This document shows positions 50,957 to 61,162 of a stretch of DNA of 64,000 bases, in pieces. Source of the stretch: Brevibacillus choshinensis (GTDB lineage Bacteria > Bacillota > Bacilli > Brevibacillales > Brevibacillaceae). Below the pieces are notes generated by a model. The model ran no database searches, was not told the origin of the DNA, and saw nothing but the letters and a program-made list of their open reading frames with translations. The stretch is taken from NCBI RefSeq assembly GCF_001420695.1, contig NZ_LJJB01000007.1, positions 1-64,000 on the forward strand. The letters are read 5' to 3'. The stretch's first letter is position 1. Each line of letters starts with the position of its first letter. Both the position numbers and the translations under genes were made by a program.

Positions 50957-52321
50957 ATGGAAAAGTACGATTTGGTAGTACGAGGAAAGATTGTTGGCGA
51001 AGATCGCGTGATACAGGGACAGATCGGGGTAAAGGATGGGAAAATCGCAACCATCCAGCCTATGGAAGCGGAACTACATGGAGACAAAGTGCTCGATTTT
51101 GAAAACGCTTATGTTTTCCCAGGCACCATCGATGTGCACGTTCACTGTTTCAGCAACCCAAAAGAGGGTTTCATTCCCACAAGCATGTCCGCGGCAGCAG
51201 GTGGCATCACGACTTTTTTAGACATGCCCTACGACCTGCCGAATCCCATTTCCAATGTAGAAATCTTTGAAAAAAAGGTGCAACAGCTCGAACAAGAAGC
51301 CGTGGTAGACATTTGCTTGTGGGGAACGATCGCCAAAACAGGCGGGACCGAGCAGATCATTCCACTAGCCGAAGCAGGCGCCGTTGCTTTTAAAATGTCT
51401 ACCTTTGAAACGGATGCGTATCGCTTTCCACGCATTCCTGATCCCGAGATCCTCAAGGCGATGCAGCTGATTGAACAGACTGGCTTGCGGGCAGCCTTCC
51501 ACTCGGAAAACGACGAAATAATCGTAGACATGATCGATGAATATAAGCAGGCAAATAAGGTGTATCCAAAGGCGCATAACGAGACCAGACCGCCCCTCAC
51601 TGAGACGAGTGCCGTGCTCAAGCTGATGGAGTTCGCGTATTGGACAGGCGTAAAGCTGCACATTGTACACGTAAGCCATCCGCGGACGATTGATTTGATT
51701 CAACTGTTCAAACAGCAAGGTGTACAGGTAACAGCAGAAACTTGCTATCCTTACTTACTACTCGATGTAAGCGCTTTAGATAAGTTCGGTCCGAGAGCGA
51801 AAAACAACCCGCCGCTTCGTCAGCCAGATGAAGTAGCAGGATTGTGGAAGCACATTGAGCGTGGAAACATCGATCTGGTTTCCTCCGACCACGCACCATG
51901 GGGCCTGGAACATAAGGAACCTGGCAACGATAATATCTTTCTATCCGCTTCCGGGATGCCTGGCGTCGAGATCATGACTCCGCTCATGTTTGATGCAACC
52001 GTAGCGAAAGGGAAATGTACTCCGATTCAGTTTGCCAAGATTATGGCGCAGCATCCAGCCGAAGTATTTTCTATCCCTGGAAAAGGTAAAATTGCCGTCG
52101 GGTATGATGCCGACTTTGCTGTCATCGATCCCGAGGCGAAGTGGGTAATCGATGAGAACCAATTCCATTCCAACTCTAAACTGACACCATTTCACGGCAA
52201 AGAAGTGCAAGGAAAGATCATTCAAACCATTGTCCGTGGCACGACCGTTTACGATGGCACCGATGTAACCGTCAAGCCTGGTTTCGGAAAATTTGTAGCT
52301 GGTGCTGCTGCGAAACAATGA
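50957..52321 (+). CDS. cyclic amidohydrolase (allantoinase/hydantoinase family)
   Basis: A 454-residue zinc-dependent ring-opening enzyme. Metal ligands are visible: His pair in GTIDVHVHCFSNP, the carboxylated Lys in AVAFKMSTFETD, His in RAAFHSENDE, His in LHIVHVSHPRT, and Asp in VSSDHAPWGLEHK. It belongs to the allantoinase/dihydroorotase/hydantoinase group; the closest label is allantoinase-like, but the substrate is unsettled. It is followed by an allantoate/carbamoyl amidohydrolase, which would handle the ring-opened product. GGTGGGAG precedes ATG 50957. Confidence 0.9.
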   Translation: MEKYDLVVRGKIVGEDRVIQGQIGVKDGKIATIQPMEAELHGDKVLDFENAYVFPGTIDVHVHCFSNPKEGFIPTSMSAAAGGITTFLDMPYDLPNPISNVEIFEKKVQQLEQEAVVDICLWGTIAKTGGTEQIIPLAEAGAVAFKMSTFETDAYRFPRIPDPEILKAMQLIEQTGLRAAFHSENDEIIVDMIDEYKQANKVYPKAHNETRPPLTETSAVLKLMEFAYWTGVKLHIVHVSHPRTIDLIQLFKQQGVQVTAETCYPYLLLDVSALDKFGPRAKNNPPLRQPDEVAGLWKHIERGNIDLVSSDHAPWGLEHKEPGNDNIFLSASGMPGVEIMTPLMFDATVAKGKCTPIQFAKIMAQHPAEVFSIPGKGKIAVGYDADFAVIDPEAKWVIDENQFHSNSKLTPFHGKEVQGKIIQTIVRGTTVYDGTDVTVKPGFGKFVAGAAAKQ

Positions 52322-52357
52322 TTAGCAATGAAAAGCCTTGTCTGGGGGGAGCCGAAT

Positions 52358-53554
52358 ATGCAAGATCTTAGGATTAATTTAGATCGTGTGAAGAAAAACT
52401 TACAGACCGTAGGATTAGTAGCAAATTCAGGTCAAAGGGGATATACAAGACTCGCTTATTCTCAAGAAGAAAAGAAAGCACTTCATTGGCTCAAGAGGGA
52501 GTTGTCACAGCTTCCTGTAACCGTTTGCGAAGACAATATAGGCAACGTATTTGGCAGATGGGGTGATGTAAATCGACCCGCTATCGCATTCGGTTCTCAC
52601 CTTGATACCGTTCCTGAAGGAGGTCTTTTTGATGGAGCATTAGGTGTCATCATTGGGCTTGAGTGTCTGCACACCTTGATTGAAAATCAATATAAACCCG
52701 AAGTACCACTGGAATTAATTTGTTTTGTAGGGGAAGAAGCCAATCCTCTTGGAGGGACTTTTGGAAGTCGGGCAGTAACCGGTTTGCTTGAGTATTCAAA
52801 AGAACTGGAATTGAAGTTGAAAAAAGTCGGCTATACATGGGAGGATGTTGTCGCCTCGAAACGAACGAGCAACGACTATCGCTGTTTCCTTGAGTTGCAC
52901 ATAGAGCAGGGGGGTGTACTCGAAACAAACGACAAAAAAATAGGTGTCGTAACATCTATTGCAGGAATACGAAGACTATTTGTTCAGGTACATGGTCGGG
53001 CTAGCCATTCAGGAACAACGCCGATGTCTCTTAGAAAAGATGCTTTGGTGGATGCATCCAGACTGGTCCAAAAAGTAAATGAGCTTGCCGTACAAGCGAA
53101 AGGCGATATTGTAGCAACTGTTGGTGAACTATCTGTTTTTCCAAATCTCGCAAATGTTGTGCCGGGAGAAGCAGAACTGATGATTGAAATTCGCGGCAGT
53201 AAGCTAGACGAAATGATGACCTTGGAAAGGTCCATTCGAGATTGGATCGACAAAAATATGGACGCCGAAATATCGGTAGCTGTGCAAAAGGATCCAAGCC
53301 AAATATCCGATACGATCCAATCATGTATCGAGGAGATTTGTCGCAGCTCACATATTCCTAGTCAATCTATGTTCAGCGGAGCCAACCATGATGCGAATGC
53401 AATGAACACAATAACGGATGTTGGGATGATTTTTGTACCAAGCAAGGATGGTATTAGTCACCATCCGGACGAATTTACATCATGGGAGGACATTGAGGTT
53501 GGGGGAAATGTTATGTTAAAAACGCTCCAGAGTTTGACTAGGAAGTACACGTGA
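52358..53554 (+). CDS. M20 N-carbamoyl-amino acid hydrolase/allantoate amidohydrolase
   Basis: A 398-residue hydrolase of the HyuC/AllC group. Metal motifs are AFGSHLDTVPEGGLFDGALG, CFVGEEANPLGGTFGSRAVT, ELHIEQGGVLE and the C-terminal SGANHDANAMNTITDVGMIF with ISHHPDEFTS. It removes a carbamoyl group or ammonia from the ring-opened ureide. GGGGGGAG precedes ATG 52358. From here to about 57.0 kb the sequence is visibly more AT-rich than the operon before it, which may mean a separate origin. Confidence 0.9.
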   Translation: MQDLRINLDRVKKNLQTVGLVANSGQRGYTRLAYSQEEKKALHWLKRELSQLPVTVCEDNIGNVFGRWGDVNRPAIAFGSHLDTVPEGGLFDGALGVIIGLECLHTLIENQYKPEVPLELICFVGEEANPLGGTFGSRAVTGLLEYSKELELKLKKVGYTWEDVVASKRTSNDYRCFLELHIEQGGVLETNDKKIGVVTSIAGIRRLFVQVHGRASHSGTTPMSLRKDALVDASRLVQKVNELAVQAKGDIVATVGELSVFPNLANVVPGEAELMIEIRGSKLDEMMTLERSIRDWIDKNMDAEISVAVQKDPSQISDTIQSCIEEICRSSHIPSQSMFSGANHDANAMNTITDVGMIFVPSKDGISHHPDEFTSWEDIEVGGNVMLKTLQSLTRKYT

Positions 53555-53627
53555 TAGTTTATAGATCCTCATTTTCGGACTTGGTAAAAAACTACAAAGA
53601 GGTTCTCTCTTTCCTGAGGTGGGTAAA

Positions 53628-55025
53628 ATGAGCCGTCAAAAATTTGCAAAGTTGAGCTTCCCCAACGGATTTGTCATCTTATTCTTGATCATTCTGATTA
53701 CCTGGATAGCGACATATATCATCCCTGCCGGTGAATATGCGAGTAAAGTCGTGAATGGAAAAACAGTGATTCAACCTGATAGTTTTCGGTTTATTGAATC
53801 GACCAATGTTGGATTTTTTGATGCCTTGAAAGCTATTCCAAAAGGCATTGCAGATGCAGCCACGTTAATTGTCATGATATTTATCATCGGCGGCGCCATT
53901 CGGATTTTTGATGGATCCGGCGCAATCAAGGCAGCAATCTACCGAGTGTCGGATGCAATTGGACGGGAAAAAAGCGAATGGTTGCTAGCCGTTTTAATGT
54001 TGTTTTTTGGTTTTCTTGGTGGATTTCCAGCGATGCTGGAATCGGCTATTCCCTTTGCGCCAATCACGATGGGGATTGCATTGTCGCTAGGATATGACAG
54101 AGTAGTTGGCATGTCTGTGCTCTTTCTCCCTCTTATTGCCGGATGGTCATCAGGCCCGACTAATGCCTTTTCAGTAGGAGTAGGCCAAACAATAGCTGAA
54201 CTGCCTTTATTCTCTGGATTTGGCTACCGATTCTTCATTTTCCTTGTTTTTATGGCGATCACGATCTTCTTTGTTCTTCGTTACGCTAAAAAAGTAAGAT
54301 TAGATCCTACCGCCAGCCTTGTATTTGAATCCAGTTCCCATTCGGAATATGAACTGGAAGAGGAAAAGGAAAAGGTCCCATTCACCAAACGTCATGCAGG
54401 TGTCCTTATCACTCTACTGGGTATCATAGCAGTTGTTTTATACGGTACATTTAATTGGAACTGGGGTTTAGTGGAGATGTCTGTTGCCTATTTGCTCGGA
54501 GGGATCATTGCGGGCATCCTGGCAGGTTACAATGCAAATAAAATTTCTGAAGAGTTATTGGAAGGCGGAAAGTTAATATTTGTTGCCGCTATGGCAATAG
54601 GACTAGCCCGGGCAATCCCTATCATTTTAGAACTGGGGAAGGTGAAAGATACCGTTATCTCAGGATTCGCTACTATTTTACAAGGCTTACCGGAGACGCT
54701 TACTGCTATTTGCATGTTTTTTGCCCAAACCTTAATCAACCTATTTATCCCGTCCAGCAGTGGGCAAGCCATGGCGACATTGCCGATCATGCTGCCCCTT
54801 TCCGATATCGTAGGGCTGAGTAGACAAATAGCCATCTTGACCTTTCAGCTAGGGGATGGCCTCACACACATGTGGTTCCCGACAGCTGGAGCTTTAATCG
54901 CGTTACTCGCGTTCTCTAAAATTTCTTACGGAAAATGGCTGAAATTTAGTACTCCTTACTTGGCAGCTATGTGGTTGGCATCGATTTTATTAATTACGGG
55001 TGCAGTTTTTATTGATTTCCAATAA
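53628..55025 (+). CDS. YfcC/DcuC-type membrane carrier
   Basis: A 465-residue polytopic protein, about 12 helices, of the YfcC family (C4-dicarboxylate-anaerobic/arginine-ornithine carrier superfamily). FPNGFVILFLIILITWIATY with IIPAGEY is the standard opening. Hairpin-type motifs are MLFFGFLGGFPAMLESAIPF and INLFIPSSSGQAMATLPIML. The central cytoplasmic loop is acidic (EYELEEEKEKVPF). It presumably imports the carboxylated substrate handled by its neighbours. GAGGTGGG precedes ATG 53628. Confidence 0.85.
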   Translation: MSRQKFAKLSFPNGFVILFLIILITWIATYIIPAGEYASKVVNGKTVIQPDSFRFIESTNVGFFDALKAIPKGIADAATLIVMIFIIGGAIRIFDGSGAIKAAIYRVSDAIGREKSEWLLAVLMLFFGFLGGFPAMLESAIPFAPITMGIALSLGYDRVVGMSVLFLPLIAGWSSGPTNAFSVGVGQTIAELPLFSGFGYRFFIFLVFMAITIFFVLRYAKKVRLDPTASLVFESSSHSEYELEEEKEKVPFTKRHAGVLITLLGIIAVVLYGTFNWNWGLVEMSVAYLLGGIIAGILAGYNANKISEELLEGGKLIFVAAMAIGLARAIPIILELGKVKDTVISGFATILQGLPETLTAICMFFAQTLINLFIPSSSGQAMATLPIMLPLSDIVGLSRQIAILTFQLGDGLTHMWFPTAGALIALLAFSKISYGKWLKFSTPYLAAMWLASILLITGAVFIDFQ

Positions 55026-55053
55026 AACATAACAACTAAGACAGGTGGAAAAT

Positions 55054-55614
55054 ATGAAAATTGTGGTTGGGATATCCGGCGCAAGTGGTGCAATCTATGG
55101 GATTAAAACGCTAGAAGTATTGCATCAACTGGGAATTGAGAGTCACGTTGTCATAAGCAATGCAGCAGAAAAGACCATTCAACACGAGACTTCCTATACG
55201 ATCGATCAGGTGCAGCAATTAGCCACGCAATTGTATAGTCAGGAGGATATTGGCGCTGCGATTTCGAGTGGTTCGTTTAAGGTTGACGGGATGATTGTCG
55301 CGCCATGCTCAATCAAAACGTTATCGGCTATTGCGAATAGCTACAACGATGAACTGATCACTCGTGCTGCAGATGTTCAGCTAAAGGAACGAAGGAAACT
55401 GGTATTAATGGTAAGAGAAACACCGTTAAATTTGAGTCATTTAAGACATATGACCCTAATTACAGAAATGGGCGGGGTGATCCTGCCCCCAGTTCCCTCC
55501 TTTTATCATAAACCGAAAGATTTAGATGATATAGTTAGCCAAAGCGTTGGAAAAGCTCTTGATCAATTTGGCATAGACGCCAAACTTTTCGATAGATGGA
55601 AGGGCATGAACTGA
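55054..55614 (+). CDS. ubiX: UbiX-type flavin prenyltransferase
   Basis: A 186-residue enzyme making prenylated FMN, the cofactor of UbiD decarboxylases. IVVGISGASGAIYGIKTLEV binds FMN; GMIVAPCSIKTLSAIAN and LVLMVRETPLNLSHLRHM are the other conserved blocks, and VILPPVPSFYHKPKDLDDIV closes the active site. ATG 55054 follows AGGTGG. Placed just before ubiD, as in the bsdBCD and related decarboxylase loci. Confidence 0.95.
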   Translation: MKIVVGISGASGAIYGIKTLEVLHQLGIESHVVISNAAEKTIQHETSYTIDQVQQLATQLYSQEDIGAAISSGSFKVDGMIVAPCSIKTLSAIANSYNDELITRAADVQLKERRKLVLMVRETPLNLSHLRHMTLITEMGGVILPPVPSFYHKPKDLDDIVSQSVGKALDQFGIDAKLFDRWKGMN

Positions 55615-55653
55615 CATTTTGCCCAAGAGAATGAATAATCAGGAGGGGTATCA

Positions 55654-57024
55654 ATGACAGCCATCGGACAAGACATGAGATCGGCTCTAGAAATATTGCA
55701 AAGAGAAAATCGAATAACCCGTGTTGAAGGAAGTGTGGATACGAATTTTGAACTCGCAGCTGTTCTTGCTCAATGTCCTGGCAGATCAGCCGTAATTTTT
55801 GAGAACGTAGAAGGTTACTCTGTTCCTGTTGTGGGGAATCTGGTGGATCGTAAAAATTTCGCCCTAAGCTGCGGGATTGATACAAGTCTAGAAGCATCCC
55901 TGAATTATATTAATAAGGGAATAGAAAATCCCATTACCCCTCTAGTAGTTGAAGAGGCACCTTGTCGCGAACAAATAATTACAGAGAACGTTGATGTATT
56001 GAAAACAATTCCGTGTACCACCTTTTTTGAAAAGGAAGCGGGGCGATACATCAGCGCTGGAATTATTATTGCAAAAGACCCTGAAACCGGGAAGAGAAAC
56101 GTGTCCATGAACCGCCTGTTGTTACTTGGACCAGACAAGCTGATGATCGGCATGTCGCCCAGTCATCACTTGCATCATTTGAAGGAAAAGGCGCAAAAGA
56201 TCGGAAAAGCTCTTGAAGTCTCTATTGCGATCGGTAATCATCCCGCTGTTTTGGTAGCTGCGAATGCCTACGTAGATTTGGGTTTTGATGAGTTCGAAAT
56301 TGCAGGTGGAATGTTTGGAGAGCCGCTGAAATTGTCAAAAGGAGTAACCGTTGATGTGGAAGCTCCAGCTGGTGCCGAAATCGTGATTGAGGCTGAATTC
56401 ATCCCGGATGAGTTATACGAAGAGGGATTAGTATCGGAATTTCACGGGATGTATGTAGATTACGGGAAAAGCCCTGTACTGCGTGTAAAAGGCATTACAC
56501 ACCGAAATAATCCTTATTACCAGGTGATATTGCCAGGAAGATACCATGAGCATTTTATCATTGGCGCTATGGCGATTGAAACAACTGCATTACGGAATAT
56601 ACGCACAGCAGTGCCTGGGGTCAAGAATGCCTATATAACAGAAGGAGGGATGGGACGGAGCCATCTTGTTGTCTCCCTCTCAAATCCTCGACCTGGTGAG
56701 GGACAAAAAGCGGTGTTTGCTGCATTTGCCCACTGCAATTTGATTAAACAAGTTACGGTTGTTAATGATGATATTAATATTGATGACCCGGTTGATGTGG
56801 AATGGGCTATTGCTGCACGGATGAAGGCTGATCAGGATATTTTCATTATTCCGAGAGTTAGAACAGACCGAGCAGAAGCTCTAGTGAAAGAAGGAACAGT
56901 AGCAAAAATAGGAATTATAGCACTGAGGGACGCGAATGCGTTACCGAAAGCAGAAATTCCTGAAGAGGTTATGAAAAATGTGCAGGATCAGTGGGATAAA
57001 TATAAAATAACTCGACTCTCGTAA
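55654..57024 (+). CDS. ubiD: UbiD-family prFMN-dependent decarboxylase
   Basis: A 456-residue enzyme that adds or removes CO2 on unsaturated or aromatic acids with prenylated FMN. Conserved stretches are RNVSMNRLLLLGPDKLMIGM (prFMN/metal region), EIAGGMFGEPLKLSKGV, EGLVSEFHGMYVDYGKSP (catalytic Glu region) and VVNDDINIDDPVDVEWAIAA. Length is near that of BsdC-type decarboxylases. No third BsdD-like subunit follows. Its clustering with ureide hydrolases and a carrier rather than phenolic-acid genes makes the substrate an open question. AGGAGG precedes the ATG. Confidence 0.93.
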   Translation: MTAIGQDMRSALEILQRENRITRVEGSVDTNFELAAVLAQCPGRSAVIFENVEGYSVPVVGNLVDRKNFALSCGIDTSLEASLNYINKGIENPITPLVVEEAPCREQIITENVDVLKTIPCTTFFEKEAGRYISAGIIIAKDPETGKRNVSMNRLLLLGPDKLMIGMSPSHHLHHLKEKAQKIGKALEVSIAIGNHPAVLVAANAYVDLGFDEFEIAGGMFGEPLKLSKGVTVDVEAPAGAEIVIEAEFIPDELYEEGLVSEFHGMYVDYGKSPVLRVKGITHRNNPYYQVILPGRYHEHFIIGAMAIETTALRNIRTAVPGVKNAYITEGGMGRSHLVVSLSNPRPGEGQKAVFAAFAHCNLIKQVTVVNDDINIDDPVDVEWAIAARMKADQDIFIIPRVRTDRAEALVKEGTVAKIGIIALRDANALPKAEIPEEVMKNVQDQWDKYKITRLS

Positions 57025-57062
57025 AATCATTCTCAAAGAGGCTCTAATGGACAAACGGGTAG

Positions 57063-57155
57063 CGTACGTCGTTCGTGTTCCTTGCTTCCCCTTTCAACAC
57101 CTATTTGACAGGTCAAATTCTTATGGTTGATGGTGGTCTGACGAAATTGGTCTAA
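57063..57155 (+). pseudogene. C-terminal scrap of a short-chain dehydrogenase
   Basis: The frame reads RTSFVFLASPFNTYLTGQIL then MVDGGLTKLV and stop. FLASP-x4-Y-x-TGQ-x3-VDGG is the standard ending of SDR enzymes such as FabG. Only about 30 codons remain, between ubiD and another gene scrap. Confidence 0.65.
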
Positions 57156-57240
57156 TTCTCCTCCGGTAAGCGGGACGGTTATTGATCGCATGGTCTCGGT
57201 GGGACAACTGGTCAGTCCTGGCACTCCCGACAAACGGTAG
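57154..57240 (+). pseudogene. scrap of an HlyD/RND-type membrane fusion protein
   Basis: The frame reads NSPPVSGTVIDRMVSVGQLV then SPGTPDKR and stop. PVSGTV-x3-V-x2-GQLVSPGTP is the second half-motif of the lipoyl-like barrel in HlyD/MacA/AcrA adaptors. Only about 28 codons are left, directly after the dehydrogenase scrap. Confidence 0.55.
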
Positions 57241-57270
57241 GCAAAGTGGAGAAAATCTATCCTTTTACCA

Positions 57271-57318
57271 AGCAGAAAAGACGGGTGGGAGCAATGTCTC
57301 CACCCGTCTTTTCTGCTT
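57271..57318. terminator. strong bidirectional hairpin
   Basis: AGCAGAAAAGACGGGTGG and CCACCCGTCTTTTCTGCT form an 18-base stem. It lies 40 bases after the trpS stop on the minus strand and also faces plus-strand transcription. Confidence 0.82.
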
Positions 57319-57359
57319 GTAGCCATGCTCGTTATGAGCTGGCCACGATCTCGCATTCG

Positions 57360-58701
<1,342 letters not shown>

Positions 58702-58707
58702 GCAATC

Positions 58708-58736
58708 ATTTTACCGAGTGAATGTAAAAAAAGCAA
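58708..58736 (-). promoter_or_regulatory. trpS promoter
   Basis: On the minus strand TTGCTT and TAAAAT are 17 bases apart, placing the start near 58701, just before the T-box stem I. Confidence 0.7.
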
Positions 58737-58860
58737 GGGGCTACTTTATCGGATTGGACAGTTCGTGAGCAGACCAGCCAAAACATAATCCAGATCCCGT
58801 TTCCACACACTCGCAAATTTGCTATCGTAAGAGAAACACCGGATGAAAGAGGGGCACGCA

Positions 58861-60162
58861 TTGAAGCTGCGACTGGGAATCTTGGGTGCGGACGACTCCT
58901 TGGCAATCATCGAGTCGGTTACGCGAGAATTTGCGGAATTGGAATGTTTGAAGATCGTCTACTGGAAAGAAGAAGACATTTTTGATTTGATAGAGCCACA
59001 CATTCACGACGCCGATCTGTGGCTGTTTTCCGGCAAGGTGCCGTACACGATGGTGAGGGATTGGGGAAAAATTACGGTGCCAATGGCCTATGTTCCGCAT
59101 ATGGGAGCGAGCTTGTATCGGACGTTGCTTCATCTGTCCCACCAGTGTGGGATATTGGTCCACGAGCTCAGCTTTGACACGTTTTCTGCGGAGGAGCTGA
59201 ATCTTTTTCTGGAGGAAGCCGGAATCGAGGGCGGGTACACCTGGCTCAAGCATTACGATGGAGCGATCTCGGCGGAGGAGTTGGCCGATTACCACGAAAA
59301 GCTGTGGAAAGAAGGCAAGACCAAGGCAGCGGTCACTTGCTTGCGGACAGCGGATTTGGAGCTTCAGGCACGCGGGGTTCCCGTGCATCGAGTGCTACCG
59401 ACGAGAGCAGGGGTGCTCTCCATGATTCACATGCTGCTGCGCACGCAAGAGATGCTTCATTTCAAAGACACGCAAATTGCTGTGCAGATGATGGAAATCG
59501 ATCCGTTTCGCGAGCTTGCAGGAGGCACGTTTGCGACCGACGAGTGGCAAAATGCGGAGATCAAGACGATGGAAAAGCTGCTTCGCTACGCCAAGCATTT
59601 GCAAGGCTCACTGAAAACGGCAGGACCTGGTCGCTATGCGATCTTTACGACCCGTGGCAGCTTGCACAACGTGACGAGCGATTATTCGACCGTACCTGAT
59701 CTGGAGGAAGCTTTTGGGATTCGAGCGGACTGGGTCACCTGCGGCATCGGGATTGGCAAAACTGCCTATGAAGCGGAAATACATGCAGGAACGGCTTTGC
59801 TGCACGCCAAGGAGCGCGGGCCAGCCAATTGGATGGTTTTCTTTGATGACAAAAGCATCGTGGGACCTCTCGGTAGCAAGGAACAGATCTCTTATAGCAG
59901 TGCGTCCACTCGTCGGCTGCAGAAGGTCAGCCAACAAACCTCACTGAGCGTACTTACGCTATCCAAGCTCGATTCGATCCTCAAAAAACGAGCATCTCAG
60001 GAGATCAATGCGCACGAACTGGCACAGTACATGCAGATTTTGCCACGAAGTGCACGCCGCATATTGATCGAGCTGGAAACCAAGGGACTGGCGCAGGTGG
60101 TGGGCGAAGAGAGTCCGAATCCACGCGGACGTCCGCGAAAGGTGTATCGAATCTTCATGTAA
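58861..60162 (+). CDS. unusual regulator: degenerate GGDEF-like region plus winged helix
   Basis: About 433 residues, soluble. Residues 1-180 resemble a ligand-binding regulatory domain (LRLGILGADDSLAIIESVTR; DADLWLFSGKVPYTMVRDW). The middle contains a cyclase-like stretch (TCGIGIGKTAYEAEIHAGTA, then LLHAKERGPANW) recalling the C-terminal part of GGDEF or GTP cyclohydrolase III folds, without a GGDEF signature. The end is a helix-turn-helix with an AT-hook-like basic tail (YMQILPRSARRILIELETKG; NPRGRPRKVYRIF). I start at TTG 58861 after GAGGGG; ATG 58843 lacks a ribosome site. The family is not named with certainty. Confidence 0.7.
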   Translation: MKLRLGILGADDSLAIIESVTREFAELECLKIVYWKEEDIFDLIEPHIHDADLWLFSGKVPYTMVRDWGKITVPMAYVPHMGASLYRTLLHLSHQCGILVHELSFDTFSAEELNLFLEEAGIEGGYTWLKHYDGAISAEELADYHEKLWKEGKTKAAVTCLRTADLELQARGVPVHRVLPTRAGVLSMIHMLLRTQEMLHFKDTQIAVQMMEIDPFRELAGGTFATDEWQNAEIKTMEKLLRYAKHLQGSLKTAGPGRYAIFTTRGSLHNVTSDYSTVPDLEEAFGIRADWVTCGIGIGKTAYEAEIHAGTALLHAKERGPANWMVFFDDKSIVGPLGSKEQISYSSASTRRLQKVSQQTSLSVLTLSKLDSILKKRASQEINAHELAQYMQILPRSARRILIELETKGLAQVVGEESPNPRGRPRKVYRIFM

Positions 60163-60225
60163 ATCGAACCGCTTTGCTCCTCCTTTCGTTACCTTGTGTG
60201 AAAAGACGAACTCAAGGAGGAACAC

Positions 60226-61029
60226 ATGAAAAAAACCGTAACCATTGCAGCCATGCTTTCGATCTTACTTTTGGCCACCACAGCAAATGGATATGCCCAA
60301 TCCGCCCAGAACGATGCTCCGACAGCAGGGACGAGTACCACGAAAAAGGAAGAGGTGGTTTACGTCTATGGCCCAGGAGGTCCGCTGGGGCCGATCAAGG
60401 AGCTGGCAGAGCGTTTTTCTAAAACGAACAAGCTGAAGGTGGAAGTGACGGCTGGCCCAGAAGCCAACTGGGTCGAGAAAGCCAAGAAGGATGCTGACGT
60501 CGTTTTCGGCGGGTCGGAGTATATGCTGCAGGAGATGGTGCACAAATACCCCGGTCTGATTGACGAAAAAACGCGAACCAGCTTGTACCCGCGAGCTGCT
60601 GGCATCCTCGTCCGCAAAGGCAATCCGAAGAAAATCCAAGGATTGCAGGACCTGAGCAAGCCCGGCATCAAAATCATTGACGTGAACGGAGCGGGGCAGC
60701 TCGGTTTGTGGGAAGATCTTGCTGGCCGTCAAGGACTGATCCCAGACCTGCAACAGAACATTACTACCTCTGTCAAAAGCAGTGCGGATGCAATTGCTCT
60801 CTGGAAAAGCAATTCGGAGCTGGATGCTTGGATAACTTATGAGTCCTGGCACTATCGTTTGACGGACGAAACAGACCTCATCCGTTTGCCGGAATCAGAC
60901 AAGCTCTACCGTGGCACACCAATCGCCGTCACTCAGACAACGGATAATAAGAAAACAGCCCAACAGTTTATCGCATATCTGAAAACCGAAGAAGCGCATC
61001 AGGTTTTTCAAAAATGGGGCTGGAAGTAG
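60226..61029 (+). CDS. AcfC-like extracellular binding protein
   Basis: A 267-residue exported protein. Signal peptide MKKTVTIAAMLSILLLATTA with cleavage near YAQS, then a ModA/AcfC-like periplasmic-binding fold: VYVYGPGGPLGPIKELAERF, DADVVFGGSEYMLQEMVHKY, PRAAGILVRKGNPKKIQGLQ and the C-terminal FIAYLKTEEAHQVFQKWGWK. AcfC proteins are anion-binding relatives with poorly defined ligands. No ABC permease is adjacent. It begins 63 bases after the regulator and may be its target. CAAGGAGG precedes the ATG. Confidence 0.85.
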   Translation: MKKTVTIAAMLSILLLATTANGYAQSAQNDAPTAGTSTTKKEEVVYVYGPGGPLGPIKELAERFSKTNKLKVEVTAGPEANWVEKAKKDADVVFGGSEYMLQEMVHKYPGLIDEKTRTSLYPRAAGILVRKGNPKKIQGLQDLSKPGIKIIDVNGAGQLGLWEDLAGRQGLIPDLQQNITTSVKSSADAIALWKSNSELDAWITYESWHYRLTDETDLIRLPESDKLYRGTPIAVTQTTDNKKTAQQFIAYLKTEEAHQVFQKWGWK

Positions 61030-61037
61030 GAAGGAAT

Positions 61038-61071
61038 ACGCCTTGGCCAATAACTGGCCGGGCGTTTTTCC
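61038..61071 (+). terminator. rho-independent terminator
   Basis: ACGCCTTGGCCA and TGGCCGGGCGT pair (with G-U) around ATAAC, then TTTTTCC; it ends the AcfC-like gene. Confidence 0.82.
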
Positions 61072-61094
61072 TTTTCAAAATAGACAGACTACTA

Positions 61095-61130
61095 TACAAT
61101 TAAAGGACATAACCGTAATTCAACCGTTAT
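61095..61130 (+). promoter_or_regulatory. candidate -10 and inverted repeat before the M20 pair
   Basis: TACAAT (61095-61100) is followed by ATAAC...GTTAT arms at 61109-61113 and 61126-61130, within ATAACCGTAATTCAACCG. A repressor site just after the start point is possible; the -35 (TTTTCA, 17 bases upstream) is poor. Confidence 0.3.
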
Positions 61131-61162
61131 TGGTTGGCTTTCGATAGAGGAGGTGTTTTACC

